Origin: Bacteroidota bacterium
Lineage (GTDB): Bacteria; Bacteroidota; Bacteroidia; Bacteroidales; CAIXZF01
Reading direction: 5' to 3'
Assembly: GCA_026391855.1 (NCBI GenBank)
Contig: JAPLDE010000071.1
Location: 47,896 to 82,249, forward strand
Length of the DNA stretch: 34,354 nucleotides
A program made the position numbers and the translations under genes. Shown here one piece after another: positions 27,498 to 34,352 of this stretch (position 1 is the stretch's first letter; the number at the start of each line of letters is the position of its first letter). Under the pieces are notes generated by a model. The model saw only the letters and a program-made list of their open reading frames with translations. It had not been told where the DNA came from and ran no database searches.

Positions 27498-27623
27498 TCA
27501 ACTTTGGAGCAATGGAAGTTTGTTAATTTTAAACGTCTGTTAGAAAGAATTTCATTGGGTGAAAAGATAGAAAAGTCGAAACTGAAGGTAGTTAATTTCG
27601 TAATACATGATCCAATTGTTTAA
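27498..27623 (+). other. coding-like remnant between abiEi and the palindrome
   Basis: A 41-codon open run with no ATG reads LEQWKFVNFKRLLERISLG and ends with VIHDPIV, stop TAA 27621-27623. Composition looks coding but I recognise no family. The rest of 27435-27692 holds only a short hairpin, GGTTGG (27642-27647) with CCAACC (27658-27663). Confidence 0.25.
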
Positions 27624-27692
27624 GTCTTTCTTTGTCATTATGGTTGGAGGTTAAGTACCAACCGAAGTAAGGCCAATTTTGACTTCCAAAAG

Positions 27693-27726
27693 GGATTTGG
27701 ATTTGCCCATGGGCAAATCCAAATCC
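27693..27726. repeat. 34-bp perfect palindrome
   Basis: The arm GGATTTGGATTTGCCCA (27693-27709) is followed directly by its exact reverse complement (27710-27726), centred on CCATGG. There is no loop. Each arm also contains a direct repeat of GGATTTG. It lies between remnants and 12 bases before the 24-bp tandem array. Confidence 0.9.
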
Positions 27727-27738
27727 TTCGAATCATGC

Positions 27739-27810
27739 ATTCTTATTTTCCGAAAACTGTGTATTCTTATTTTCCGAAAACTGTGTACTGGTAGTTACCG
27801 ATTTCTGTGC
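27739..27810. repeat. three tandem 24-bp units, IS21-type end remnant
   Basis: The unit ending CCGAAAACTGTGT is present twice without change (27739-27762 and 27763-27786). A third, diverged unit (27787-27810) keeps CCGA and CTGTG at the same phase, 15 of 24 positions. Multiple tandem transposase-binding sites of about this length with a CTGTG-type core mark the ends of IS21-family elements in Bacteroidota. No istA or istB gene is present, so this would be a leftover end. Repeat structure is certain; the IS21 assignment is inference. Confidence 0.6.
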
Positions 27811-27822
27811 AGTGTTATTTGC

Positions 27823-28116
27823 TGGTTACAACTTCAAGTTCTTGAACAAATCAAAACGAAATACTATAATAAAGAAACCAACATTGAAACAGTTGAAAAA
27901 TGGACATTGATTTCGACACATACGGCACGACGAACATTTATTATTACTAATTCGATATTAAAAGGATTAAGAATCAATGATATAATGAAAATGACTGGAC
28001 ACCAAAAACTGGAAACCCTTCAGGTTTATATTGAAAAATATAAGCCTGTTTCCAAAGCTGATGTGAAGCGTCTTAATTTTATGAAAGCACCCAGGAAGAA
28101 GGTGGAGAAGAAATGA
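27823..28116 (+). pseudogene. C-terminal tail of a tyrosine recombinase/integrase
   Basis: The frame reads from about WLQLQVLEQIKTKYY to the TGA at 28114-28116. It includes THTARRTFIITNSILKG (catalytic Arg of the HxxR box), MKMTGHQKLETL (second His) and the tyrosine of LQVYIEKYK. These are the last three catalytic boxes of a phage-type integrase. The N-terminal DNA-binding domain and first catalytic Arg/Lys are absent, because the coding sequence stops making sense just right of the IS21-like array, which probably interrupted it. It marks a former integrative element. Non-functional. Confidence 0.75.
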
Positions 28117-28169
28117 TATCACAATTCCATTAATCCATAAATATGCGGATAAACAGAAACAATATAAAG

Positions 28170-29708
28170 TTACTTTTCAAAGCACAAAGCAAAGTTGGTT
28201 TCAATTTCTTGTGCTTCAGCTTCAGTTAGTGCGGAGAATTCATTAGTTCTTGCTCGTTTTGAAATTTTACCCTGGTTTTGTTCCAGAAACCTTACCAATA
28301 AAGCAACTGTTTTATCAGGCATTTGAAATTTGTCATCCAGCCAGTTTTTGAAAGTATCATACTGGTGCAGGTACTTAACCTCTTCAGGGATGATTTTGTT
28401 AATGGTAAAGTCAACGCAGTCAAATAAAAATTCAGCTTGTTCGGTGGCATCGAAATACCTGTAGTAATCAATGGTGTCATTCAAAACCTCAATATTGTTA
28501 TTAGATTTATTCTTCCAGGAGATGAAATCGAGCAGTGGATGATAAAAGTCTTCAAGGACTTGTCTATAGTCTTCAAGTTTTTCAAGTATCGCAGCAGAAA
28601 CTGGGAAAATGATCCCCTGTGGTGTAAAGTTCAATTTTGACAGAAGATGGTGTATGATGTAGCGATGTATCCTCCCATTACCATCGACAAAAGGGTGTAT
28701 AAACACAAAGCCAAAAGCAATACTGGCTGCTGATAGGACAGGATGAAATACCTTACCATCAATCATTTCAGTCGTGGCAATCAACCCGTCAATGAGTGTT
28801 TCAATATCCTGCCATCTGGCTGAAATATGATCTGGTATAGGTTCACCTGTTGATCTGTCGTGTTCGCCAACAAAACCTCCTTCAGTACGAAACCCTAATT
28901 TTACAAAGCGGCTGTTTTCAATTACGATTTGCTGTAGACGAATTAGTTCATCAGTAGTTAACTTTTTATTTCCAGCTTGGCCTAGTGCTTTCCCCCATCG
29001 CATCGCCCTATTTGGTGTCGGGTTTTCACCCTCGATAGTAAAAGATGCTTTTGAATCTTTTATTAACAGAAACGCTGAAGTGCGAAGTAAAATGTCTTTA
29101 TGGACACCCTTGATTACTGTTCCAGCTTTTTCAGAAAGATTTTCCTTAATATAGTTATCTAATGTGGTCGTTCTGTATATTAACGGACAAAAGTTAACTG
29201 TTCCAGGAAGGTTGTTTTTAATCCTGTGACGTGATGAATTTTTACTAACACTACTGGCATATTGCAGATTTTCATCCATTAACATTTTGTAATTCCCTTC
29301 TTTTAGATCTGGAATCTCTATAGTTAATTGCGTTAGCCATTCATACAGAAACCAAATTTTTCTGCTGTATTGTCCTAATGGCTCACTTTTCACCCAACTT
29401 TCTACTACCCCTTTTTCAACTAGTTCATACAGTTTCTTAAAAAACAGAAGGTTAATGCCCTCATATTTCAGCGCAAAAACTAAATGATCATACAAGGTAT
29501 CCTGTGGTTCATGCCTTGGAGTAAAAACTCGCCAACCTGATGTTTGATATTGCCTCCTTTTCTTGCTGATCAGCGAAAGTATAGATGGAAGTGGGACTGG
29601 AAGCTGTAAGCTATCGATGATAGCACCATAGCCAACCAATTTGCCAGGTTCAGGAGCTGTCCTGCCGTGAAATATGGTTATTTCTTGTGATAATTGCTTA
29701 TTATTCAT
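28170..29708 (-). CDS. Fic domain protein (putative AMP-transferase), class II-type self-inhibited
   Basis: 512 residues. The Fic core motif HPFVDGNGRIHR (338-349) is complete. An upstream inhibitory helix matches [S/T]xxxE[G/N] as SFTIEG (222-227), placing it with N-terminally self-inhibited class II Fic proteins. Such enzymes transfer AMP (or other phosphates) from a nucleotide to a hydroxyl group of target proteins in the cytosol. The N-terminal 190 residues and the C-terminal 130 form flanking domains (FARTNEF-like tail absent from the core), and the tail ends EIETNFALCFEK. The gene is intact and single, with a short leader and four operator-like repeats, one inside its own first codons. 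The target is unknown. Its 3' end has a second, decayed copy at 24209-24363. Confidence 0.88.
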   Translation of the reverse strand: MNNKQLSQEITIFHGRTAPEPGKLVGYGAIIDSLQLPVPLPSILSLISKKRRQYQTSGWRVFTPRHEPQDTLYDHLVFALKYEGINLLFFKKLYELVEKGVVESWVKSEPLGQYSRKIWFLYEWLTQLTIEIPDLKEGNYKMLMDENLQYASSVSKNSSRHRIKNNLPGTVNFCPLIYRTTTLDNYIKENLSEKAGTVIKGVHKDILLRTSAFLLIKDSKASFTIEGENPTPNRAMRWGKALGQAGNKKLTTDELIRLQQIVIENSRFVKLGFRTEGGFVGEHDRSTGEPIPDHISARWQDIETLIDGLIATTEMIDGKVFHPVLSAASIAFGFVFIHPFVDGNGRIHRYIIHHLLSKLNFTPQGIIFPVSAAILEKLEDYRQVLEDFYHPLLDFISWKNKSNNNIEVLNDTIDYYRYFDATEQAEFLFDCVDFTINKIIPEEVKYLHQYDTFKNWLDDKFQMPDKTVALLVRFLEQNQGKISKRARTNEFSALTEAEAQEIETNFALCFEK

Positions 29709-29807
29709 CTCCTGTTGTGAAAAATGATTACTGCAAAGATAAGGGAAAAACAGTTATTAGTTGTGAAATATGGTTACAATTATACCATTATGGTGAAATA
29801 TAGTTAC
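29667..29807 (-). repeat. four operator-like 15-bp repeats at the Fic promoter
   Basis: Minus-strand consensus GTAACCATATTTCAC. Copies: 29793-29807 (GTAACTATATTTCAC), 29763-29777 (GTAACCATATTTCAC), 29717-29731 (GTAATCATTTTTCAC) and 29667-29681 (ATAACCATATTTCAC). The last lies within the Fic coding sequence, where it encodes ITIFH. The copies flank the -7 box, the usual geometry of a repressor site. Confidence 0.65.
29734..29741 (-). promoter_or_regulatory. -7 element of the Fic gene
   Basis: Minus strand TATCTTTG, exact TAnnTTTG, 26 bases before the Fic ATG at 29708 and between operator copies two and three. The -33 position falls at the edge of copy three (TTTCACAA). Confidence 0.55.
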
Positions 29808-29810
29808 AAA

Positions 29811-30323
29811 CTACTCCTCATAAAACTCCCAGCACACCTGACCAAGATAATCATGAAACCCCCACCCGATATTAATGGTATCACGAACCACCTTAACCGC
29901 CCTGATTTTAAATTTATCCAGGATGTTCTCCTTTTTCATAAGCGTTAATGCTTTATGATAAACCCCAGCTAAACTGTCATAAAAAGGTTAATCTATATCA
30001 CCAAAGTCGTTAGTGAATACTACTCCCATCTCCACATAGTAAAGCATCAGATCTGCCACCAGATCAGGTGATCCCCCCAGTTTTTTAAAATCTGATATGG
30101 CTGATTTCCCGTCTGAAAGTCTCAATTTATAGCCACGCTTGGGATAAAAAGCTTCTTTAACCTTCTCTTTATACTTCTTAAAAAGTTCCTTTTCGTCGGG
30201 GTTAATATAAAAGTCGAAGTATTCTGATACGGCTTTGTTCATTTTGTACAGATCAGCGATAAGTTCGACCAGTTTGTTATGGTCGAGCTTTTTAAGTTCC
30301 TTTTTTATGTCGGTTAGGCCCAT
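29811..30323 (-). pseudogene. DUF6155-like protein interrupted by an in-frame stop codon
   Basis: ATG at 30323 opens a frame (MGLTDIKKELKKLDHNKLVE, later GGSPDLVADLMLYYVEMGVV) that stops at TAA 29988-29990 after FTNDFGDID. The same frame then stays open for 58 more codons (PFYDSLAGVYHKALTLMKKE, then KFKIRAVKVVRDTINIGWGF, ending WEFYEE, TAG 29811-29813). Both parts look like one DUF6155-type protein of about 170 residues, whose C-terminus carries a conserved IGWGFHD-like motif. A single substitution, for example GAA to TAA, would explain it. The 111-residue product may still be made. The family has no known function. Last gene of the four-gene operon; 9 bp after the 171-residue gene. Confidence 0.7.
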
Positions 30324-30332
30324 GACTTAAAT

Positions 30333-30848
30333 TTAAATCTCATCTAAACACTCGATTAAGCTCTTCATTGCTATTAAAGCAAAACCCCTGTTTTCATATG
30401 TCATCTTAGCAAGGGTCGGAATTTCAATAAATCTATACCATACTACTGTAAGCAGTGCTTTTGATTTTACCTTATTCAAATCAATAGCGGTGATATTTGA
30501 TTGTTCCGACATATCAGGTTCACCTTCGAGATATTTTAAAAGATAAATGTTACGTTTCTGTAGCTTTTCATACTGCTTTTGTGTTAACTTCTTGGTTTTT
30601 ATTCCATTTTTATCTTTGAAGAATTCCCAGATAATCATTCCGATTTTAATGACTTCCCCATGTTCTTCTGGTAACAGGTCAAAATGAAAGCCCATTATAA
30701 CGGATATCATAAACGGCTGATATTGGTAGATGTCATCCATTAATTTTTCAGCAGTGGCGACATCAATATTGTTTATCTTAGCAAGGATTGGTGCTAACTC
30801 TTGAATTTCAATCTTATCGAGTTCAGATATATTCAGTTTCGGCTTCAT
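30333..30848 (-). CDS. unrecognised 171-residue helical protein
   Basis: MKPKLNISELDKIEIQELAP opens a predicted all-helical cytosolic protein with no signal, membrane helix or known catalytic motif. Visible features are an acidic N-terminal third, the lysine-rich middle KTKKLTQKQYEKLQKRN, and a C-terminal segment that repeats aliphatic-aromatic pairs (VVWYRFIEIPTLAKMTYENR). It lies in the middle of the operon, 9 bp after the CcbP-like gene and 9 bp before the DUF6155-like gene, so its job is probably linked to theirs. I cannot assign a family. Coding is supported by tight spacing and codon use. Confidence 0.7.
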   Translation of the reverse strand: MKPKLNISELDKIEIQELAPILAKINNIDVATAEKLMDDIYQYQPFMISVIMGFHFDLLPEEHGEVIKIGMIIWEFFKDKNGIKTKKLTQKQYEKLQKRNIYLLKYLEGEPDMSEQSNITAIDLNKVKSKALLTVVWYRFIEIPTLAKMTYENRGFALIAMKSLIECLDEI

Positions 30849-30857
30849 AATTCTGTT

Positions 30858-31178
30858 TTACCTGGATGGTAGGTTATCCCACCACTCCAAAAATTTGTTG
30901 ATCAGCTTATAATTAACAGATTTCTTGTCTGTCAGTTCCACCTCACATAAAGGAACAATATATTTAAATCGTCCTACTTTAACCTCGACCAGCATTCCGT
31001 ACATATCAATATAATTGTCCACCTTGGTTACCAGCATCTTGGTCCCATAAGGGATACTGTCACTATCATCAAATACCGCCTTCGCCTCAAATGGGACGAC
31101 GAGTTCATCCTTCAATTTATTGAACCATACAGTGGCTTCGTTATCGGTATCTTTACTTTTCTTGGCTAATGGTTTCAT
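30858..31178 (-). CDS. CcbP-like small acidic protein
   Basis: 106 residues with a compact beta-rich domain: WFNKLKDELVVPFEAKAV (18-35), YGTKMLVTKVDNYIDMYGML (44-63), GRFKYIVPLCEVEL (69-82), and a terminal FLEWWDN. This resembles the calcium-binding CcbP-type family (PF11535: VPF-E-A, then PLC-E-L), in which acidic residues bind Ca2+. It is clearly paralogous to the C-terminal domain of the upstream 204-residue protein (WFNRLTDNIVIPFSA, TIPLCELAV). A calcium role is inferred from the family, not seen. 27 bp after that gene, same operon. Confidence 0.65.
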   Translation of the reverse strand: MKPLAKKSKDTDNEATVWFNKLKDELVVPFEAKAVFDDSDSIPYGTKMLVTKVDNYIDMYGMLVEVKVGRFKYIVPLCEVELTDKKSVNYKLINKFLEWWDNLPSR

Positions 31179-31205
31179 TTGTCGGTTATGGTTACACCTT
31201 TTATG

Positions 31206-31817
31206 CTATCCTTCATCTAATAAGCTAAACCACCACGAAAGATATTCATCCACTGGTTTGAAGTTCTCGGTTAAGATATCACTCACAGCAAGCTCACATA
31301 GCGGAATGGTATAGCATTCCCTACCGACGGTAATTTCCACCATAACACCGCATTGATCAAAGTAATCGGTTATTTTCGTAACGATTACCTGGGTGTCTTT
31401 GGGTAAAACTTCATTTAGACCCGATATGATGACAGCTGAGAATGGGATAACTATATTATCTGTTAATCTATTGAACCATAACCTACCTGCTTTTTCGATG
31501 GCGGTTGTTTTAATACCGTGACCTGAAGTATTATCCCACTTTGTTCCCCGCCAGTCATATAGTATACCCCCAACCTGACAAACTGGACAAGACCAATGGA
31601 TACAATAGGTTATTATGCTGTGAAGTATATCAATAACCCCCTTACAGTTCTTTTTAAAGCATGGGATACTTGGTTTTTCGCCATCATCCTGTTGTTGCTG
31701 AGTAAAGGCATCAACGATCATGGCTTGAAATCCAGCAAGTTCTCTGGCTTGTTTAGGCATCCCTTTGGCGATATTCCCTTCGTCGTCGAAGTGGTGGGTC
31801 ATGTTAGTGATGTACAT
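31206..31817 (-). CDS. zinc-ribbon protein with CcbP-like C-terminal domain
   Basis: 204 residues from ATG 31817 (MYITNMTHHFDDEGNIAKGM). The longer reading to 32003 runs into the tRNA-Phe gene and past the promoter, so it is rejected. The N-terminal part ends in a four-cysteine zinc ribbon: C53 and C58 (PCFKKNC), C77 and C80 (WSCPVCQVGGILYDW), followed by GTKWD. From about residue 110 the protein is a paralogue of the 106-residue neighbour (RLWFNRLTDNIVIPFSA; PLCELAVSD; LSWWFSL). The combined ribbon plus CcbP-like layout suggests a metal- or nucleic-acid-binding adaptor; the function is unknown. First gene of the four-gene operon, with its 3' flank toward the Fic gene. Confidence 0.7.
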   Translation of the reverse strand: MYITNMTHHFDDEGNIAKGMPKQARELAGFQAMIVDAFTQQQQDDGEKPSIPCFKKNCKGVIDILHSIITYCIHWSCPVCQVGGILYDWRGTKWDNTSGHGIKTTAIEKAGRLWFNRLTDNIVIPFSAVIISGLNEVLPKDTQVIVTKITDYFDQCGVMVEITVGRECYTIPLCELAVSDILTENFKPVDEYLSWWFSLLDEG

Positions 31818-31864
31818 TTTCTTGGTTATGGTTGACGGAAGTCGGTGGTCTATGGTAAAGCAAG

Positions 31865-31872
31865 CAAATGTA
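31865..31872 (-). promoter_or_regulatory. -7 element of the CcbP-like operon
   Basis: Minus strand TACATTTG, exact TAnnTTTG, 48 bases before the ATG at 31817; no convincing -33 box. Confidence 0.4.
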
Positions 31873-31943
31873 TAGATTTTCCGCCTTTTTCTATCTTTGG
31901 GTAGGGTCAGGATTGTTGGCACATATTTGGCACTTAAAAAGCG

Positions 31944-31968
31944 AAAGCCCCTGATTATCAGGGGCTTT
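31944..31968 (-). terminator. terminator of tRNA-Phe
   Basis: AAAGCCCCTGA (31944-31954) and TCAGGGGCTTT (31958-31968) form a perfect 11-bp stem with a TTA loop, four bases after the tRNA 3' end. On the minus strand it is followed by CGCTTTTTAAG, which provides the T-run. Confidence 0.8.
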
Positions 31969-31971
31969 CTG

Positions 31972-32044
<73 letters not shown>

Positions 32045-32061
32045 CTTCGGTTAGGAGGGCG

Positions 32062-32093
32062 CAAATGTAGAGGATTTTTTTTTAATTGGCAAA
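32062..32093 (-). promoter_or_regulatory. promoter of tRNA-Phe
   Basis: Minus strand TTTG (32090-32093), 20-bp spacer, TACATTTG (32062-32069). Transcription would begin about 10 bases before the tRNA. Confidence 0.65.
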
Positions 32094-32123
32094 ATTTTTT
32101 GAAATTCGTCGCGGTTTCCGGGC

Positions 32124-32207
32124 GACAGTTGGCAGTCAGCAGTTGGCAGTGGGCAGTCGGCAGTTGGCAGTTGGCAGTGGGCAGTCAGCAGTCGGCAGTC
32201 GGCAGTT
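32124..32207 (+). repeat. 7-bp satellite, 12 units
   Basis: Twelve head-to-tail heptamers of consensus GGCAGTY fill exactly 84 bases. Variants are AGCAGTT, GGCAGTG, GGCAGTC and GGCAGTT. The array lies in the 306-base gap between tRNA-Phe and coaX. Apparent open frames through it are repeat artefacts. Confidence 0.9.
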
Positions 32208-32244
32208 GGCAAAATGGGAAAGACACTGATACATACACTGGGAC

Positions 32245-32280
32245 ATCGGTATATTGGTATACCGGTAAACTGGCAAATTG
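32245..32280 (+). repeat. 8-bp imperfect satellite, about four units
   Basis: ATCGGTAT, ATTGGTAT, ACCGGTAA, ACTGGCAA and a partial ATTG follow one another. Consensus AYYGGTAW. It lies 37 bases after the 7-bp array. Confidence 0.65.
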
Positions 32281-32323
32281 AAATTTAGCCAGTGGTTATC
32301 GGATAATGTGTTGTTTAATTCCT

Positions 32324-32331
32324 TAATTTTG
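32324..32331 (+). promoter_or_regulatory. -7 element before coaX
   Basis: TAATTTTG, exact TAnnTTTG, 20 bases before the coaX ATG. No clear -33 box. Confidence 0.4.
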
Positions 32332-32350
32332 TGATCATTAAGAAGAAGTG

Positions 32351-33079
32351 ATGGAAAAGAAGTTTGTGATTGATGTGGGAAATACGCTGATGAAGGCGGC
32401 TTTGTTCCGGGGGGTTGAGGCTGAGCGAACCTGGGTGTGGGAAGGGGATAAATACGACAGCTTACTGGCTGTAGCTGAAGAAATGAAGCCGTATGCCGGA
32501 TTGATCCTGTCAACGGTACGTGAACTGCCGGAGGAGGTGTGGGAAAAGATACGCACCCTGGGATTTTTTATGGAACTGGACGAAAAGACCCCTTTACCCA
32601 TTAAGAATCTTTATGATACGCCGGCCACCCTGGGAAAGGACAGGCTGGCAGCAGCAGTCGGCGGCCATAGGCTTTACCTGGGCGAAAATGTCCTGATCAT
32701 CAATGCCGGGACCTGTATTACTTATGATGTAGTGACATCTGCCGGTGAGTATATCGGTGGAAGTATTTCCCCCGGTTTACGCATGCGGTTGAAAGCCCTC
32801 CACACTTTTACGGGAAGATTACCGTTACTTTCTCCTGAACCCGGTTACAGCTTTCCCGGAAGGAACACAAGGGACAGTATCCTTTCCGGTGCGCTGCAGG
32901 GTGCCATTGAAGAGGTAAAAGGAATGATCAACCGCTACAGGCAATCTTTTCCGGATATAAAAGTACTGCTGAGCGGCGGTGACATCTCTTTCTTTGAGAA
33001 TCCCTTAAAAAGTGGCATCTTTGTGGTTCCAAATATTGTCCTCATTGGCCTGAATGAAATCCTGGATTATAATGTCTAA
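32351..33079 (+). CDS. coaX: type III pantothenate kinase
   Basis: 242 residues, first step of coenzyme A synthesis (pantothenate to 4'-phosphopantothenate). Family motifs are present: FVIDVGNTLMK (6-15, phosphate loop), LGKDRLAAAVGG (94-105), NAGTCITYD (118-126) and GGSISPGLRMR (136-146). The usual form of the third motif is DAGT; here the Asp is Asn at 118, a detail to check because that acidic residue lies by the active site. A GTG three bases upstream also exists; the ATG gives MEKKFVIDVG and is preferred. Its stop overlaps the start of the next gene by 8 bp, so the two are co-translated. Confidence 0.92.
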   Translation: MEKKFVIDVGNTLMKAALFRGVEAERTWVWEGDKYDSLLAVAEEMKPYAGLILSTVRELPEEVWEKIRTLGFFMELDEKTPLPIKNLYDTPATLGKDRLAAAVGGHRLYLGENVLIINAGTCITYDVVTSAGEYIGGSISPGLRMRLKALHTFTGRLPLLSPEPGYSFPGRNTRDSILSGALQGAIEEVKGMINRYRQSFPDIKVLLSGGDISFFENPLKSGIFVVPNIVLIGLNEILDYNV

Positions 33080-34352
33080 ACGCGTCGTACGAAGTCTTTT
33101 CTTCTTGTCTTTTCTCTTTGCCGGTTTGTTGACCGATGCCCAGAAACCGCTGAGTTCCCCGTATTCCCGCTATGGAATCGGCGATATTTTCAGACCTACC
33201 AACAACCAAACCATGTCGATGGGTGGTGCAGGTATCGCGTTACGGAGCCCCATGTTCGTCAACTTTGCCAATCCTGCCTCTTATACGGCCTTCGACACGC
33301 TTACTTTCGTTTTTGAAGGAGCGGTGGTAAGCAATACCCAGACGCTGAAAACCCAGGATCTGAGCCAGAAAGCCAACTTCACCACCCTGAAAAGCCTGGT
33401 TTTTGGCTTCCCGGTGGCCAGCTGGTGGAAGGCCAGTATGGGTATCCTGCCTTACAGCCAGGTAGGGTATAAAGTGGGTGATGTACAGGTTGTTGACAAT
33501 GTTGGAAAGGTAAAGATCAACTACGAAGGTGACGGAGGATTCAACCAGGTTTACATGGGGCACGGGTTCAAGCTGTCGAAAAATGTATCGGTCGGTGTCA
33601 ATATCTCCTATCTTTTCGGAACCATCAGCAGACAACGCGCACTGACCTTTCCTGATTCCACCTATATCAGGTATTTCAAGGTAGAAGACGAGATTTCGGT
33701 GAGTGATTTCTTACTCACATACGGAGTACAATATCACAAGACCCTGGGCAACGGAATGCTTTTCAATGCAGGCGCCACTTATTCCGCATCTACTCCGCTG
33801 AAATCCAGAGAATCGGTGCTTTCAGTCACCTATAATGAGGGAAGTACCGGTATTGTATATGTGAAGGATACCATCGAATTACAGCCTTCCATTAAGGGGA
33901 CCATTGTAGTTCCCTCTTCCTTCGGGCTGGGTGTTGCATTGGAAAACCCCGAGAAATGGTTACTGGCCGCTGATTTCAAGACACAAAACTGGAAGAAATT
34001 CAAGATATTCGGGGAGCAGGATTCATTGAAGAACAGCATGGAGGCCGATCTGGGCTTCCAGTTCATCCCAAATAACAACAGCCTGTCCAGTTATCTTCAG
34101 AAGGTAAATTACAGGGTAGGGATACGATATGCCAAAACATACCTGCAACTGCACTCCCGTCAGCTGGATGAAATCGGATTCACTTTCGGGTTCGGACTGC
34201 CGCTGGCAAGGACCAAGTCGAGGGTTAACCTGGGCTTTGAACTGGGTCGAAGGGGTACCACCAGCGATCATCTGATCCAAAACAACTACTTTATGGTCAC
34301 CCTGGGTGTATCCGTTTTCGAGAATTGGTTCTACCGCAGGAAATTTGAATAA
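33072..34352 (+). CDS. outer-membrane beta-barrel protein
   Basis: About 426 residues from ATG 33072, with a signal peptide RVVRSLFFLSFLFAGLLTDA and a mature start QKPLSSPYSRYGIGDIF. The body is built of amphipathic strands (SMGGAGIALRSPMFVNFANP, GGFNQVYMGHGFKLSKNVSV) and ends in a strand with terminal aromatics (FENWFYRRKFE). In Bacteroidota a barrel of this 'SPYSRYGIGD' type follows coaX and precedes lptC-like genes. It resembles FadL/OmpP1-type transporters in its start. An upstream in-frame ATG at 33054 adds six residues and is less likely. Substrate unknown. It overlaps coaX by 8 bp. The stop lies 2 bp before the window end. Confidence 0.82.
   Translation: MSKRVVRSLFFLSFLFAGLLTDAQKPLSSPYSRYGIGDIFRPTNNQTMSMGGAGIALRSPMFVNFANPASYTAFDTLTFVFEGAVVSNTQTLKTQDLSQKANFTTLKSLVFGFPVASWWKASMGILPYSQVGYKVGDVQVVDNVGKVKINYEGDGGFNQVYMGHGFKLSKNVSVGVNISYLFGTISRQRALTFPDSTYIRYFKVEDEISVSDFLLTYGVQYHKTLGNGMLFNAGATYSASTPLKSRESVLSVTYNEGSTGIVYVKDTIELQPSIKGTIVVPSSFGLGVALENPEKWLLAADFKTQNWKKFKIFGEQDSLKNSMEADLGFQFIPNNNSLSSYLQKVNYRVGIRYAKTYLQLHSRQLDEIGFTFGFGLPLARTKSRVNLGFELGRRGTTSDHLIQNNYFMVTLGVSVFENWFYRRKFE

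Noticed and set aside
27693..27726. The palindrome as a normal rho-independent terminator
   Set aside because: It has no loop, no T-run follows, and the nearest intact gene ends are far away.
29724..29948. Plus-strand open frame opposite the Fic promoter
   Set aside because: It is the complement of the Fic operator repeats and of the DUF6155-like C-terminal coding sequence.
29988..30323. Use of TAA as a sense codon across the genome
   Set aside because: xylB, coaX and other intact genes end with TAA, so a global reassignment is impossible; a local mutation is the simpler reading.
31892..31899. TATCTTTG on the plus strand as a promoter
   Set aside because: It points into the tRNA-Phe antisense strand with no gene downstream in that direction.
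32124..32207. CRISPR array
   Set aside because: Units are 7 bp, adjacent and without spacers; no cas gene is present.
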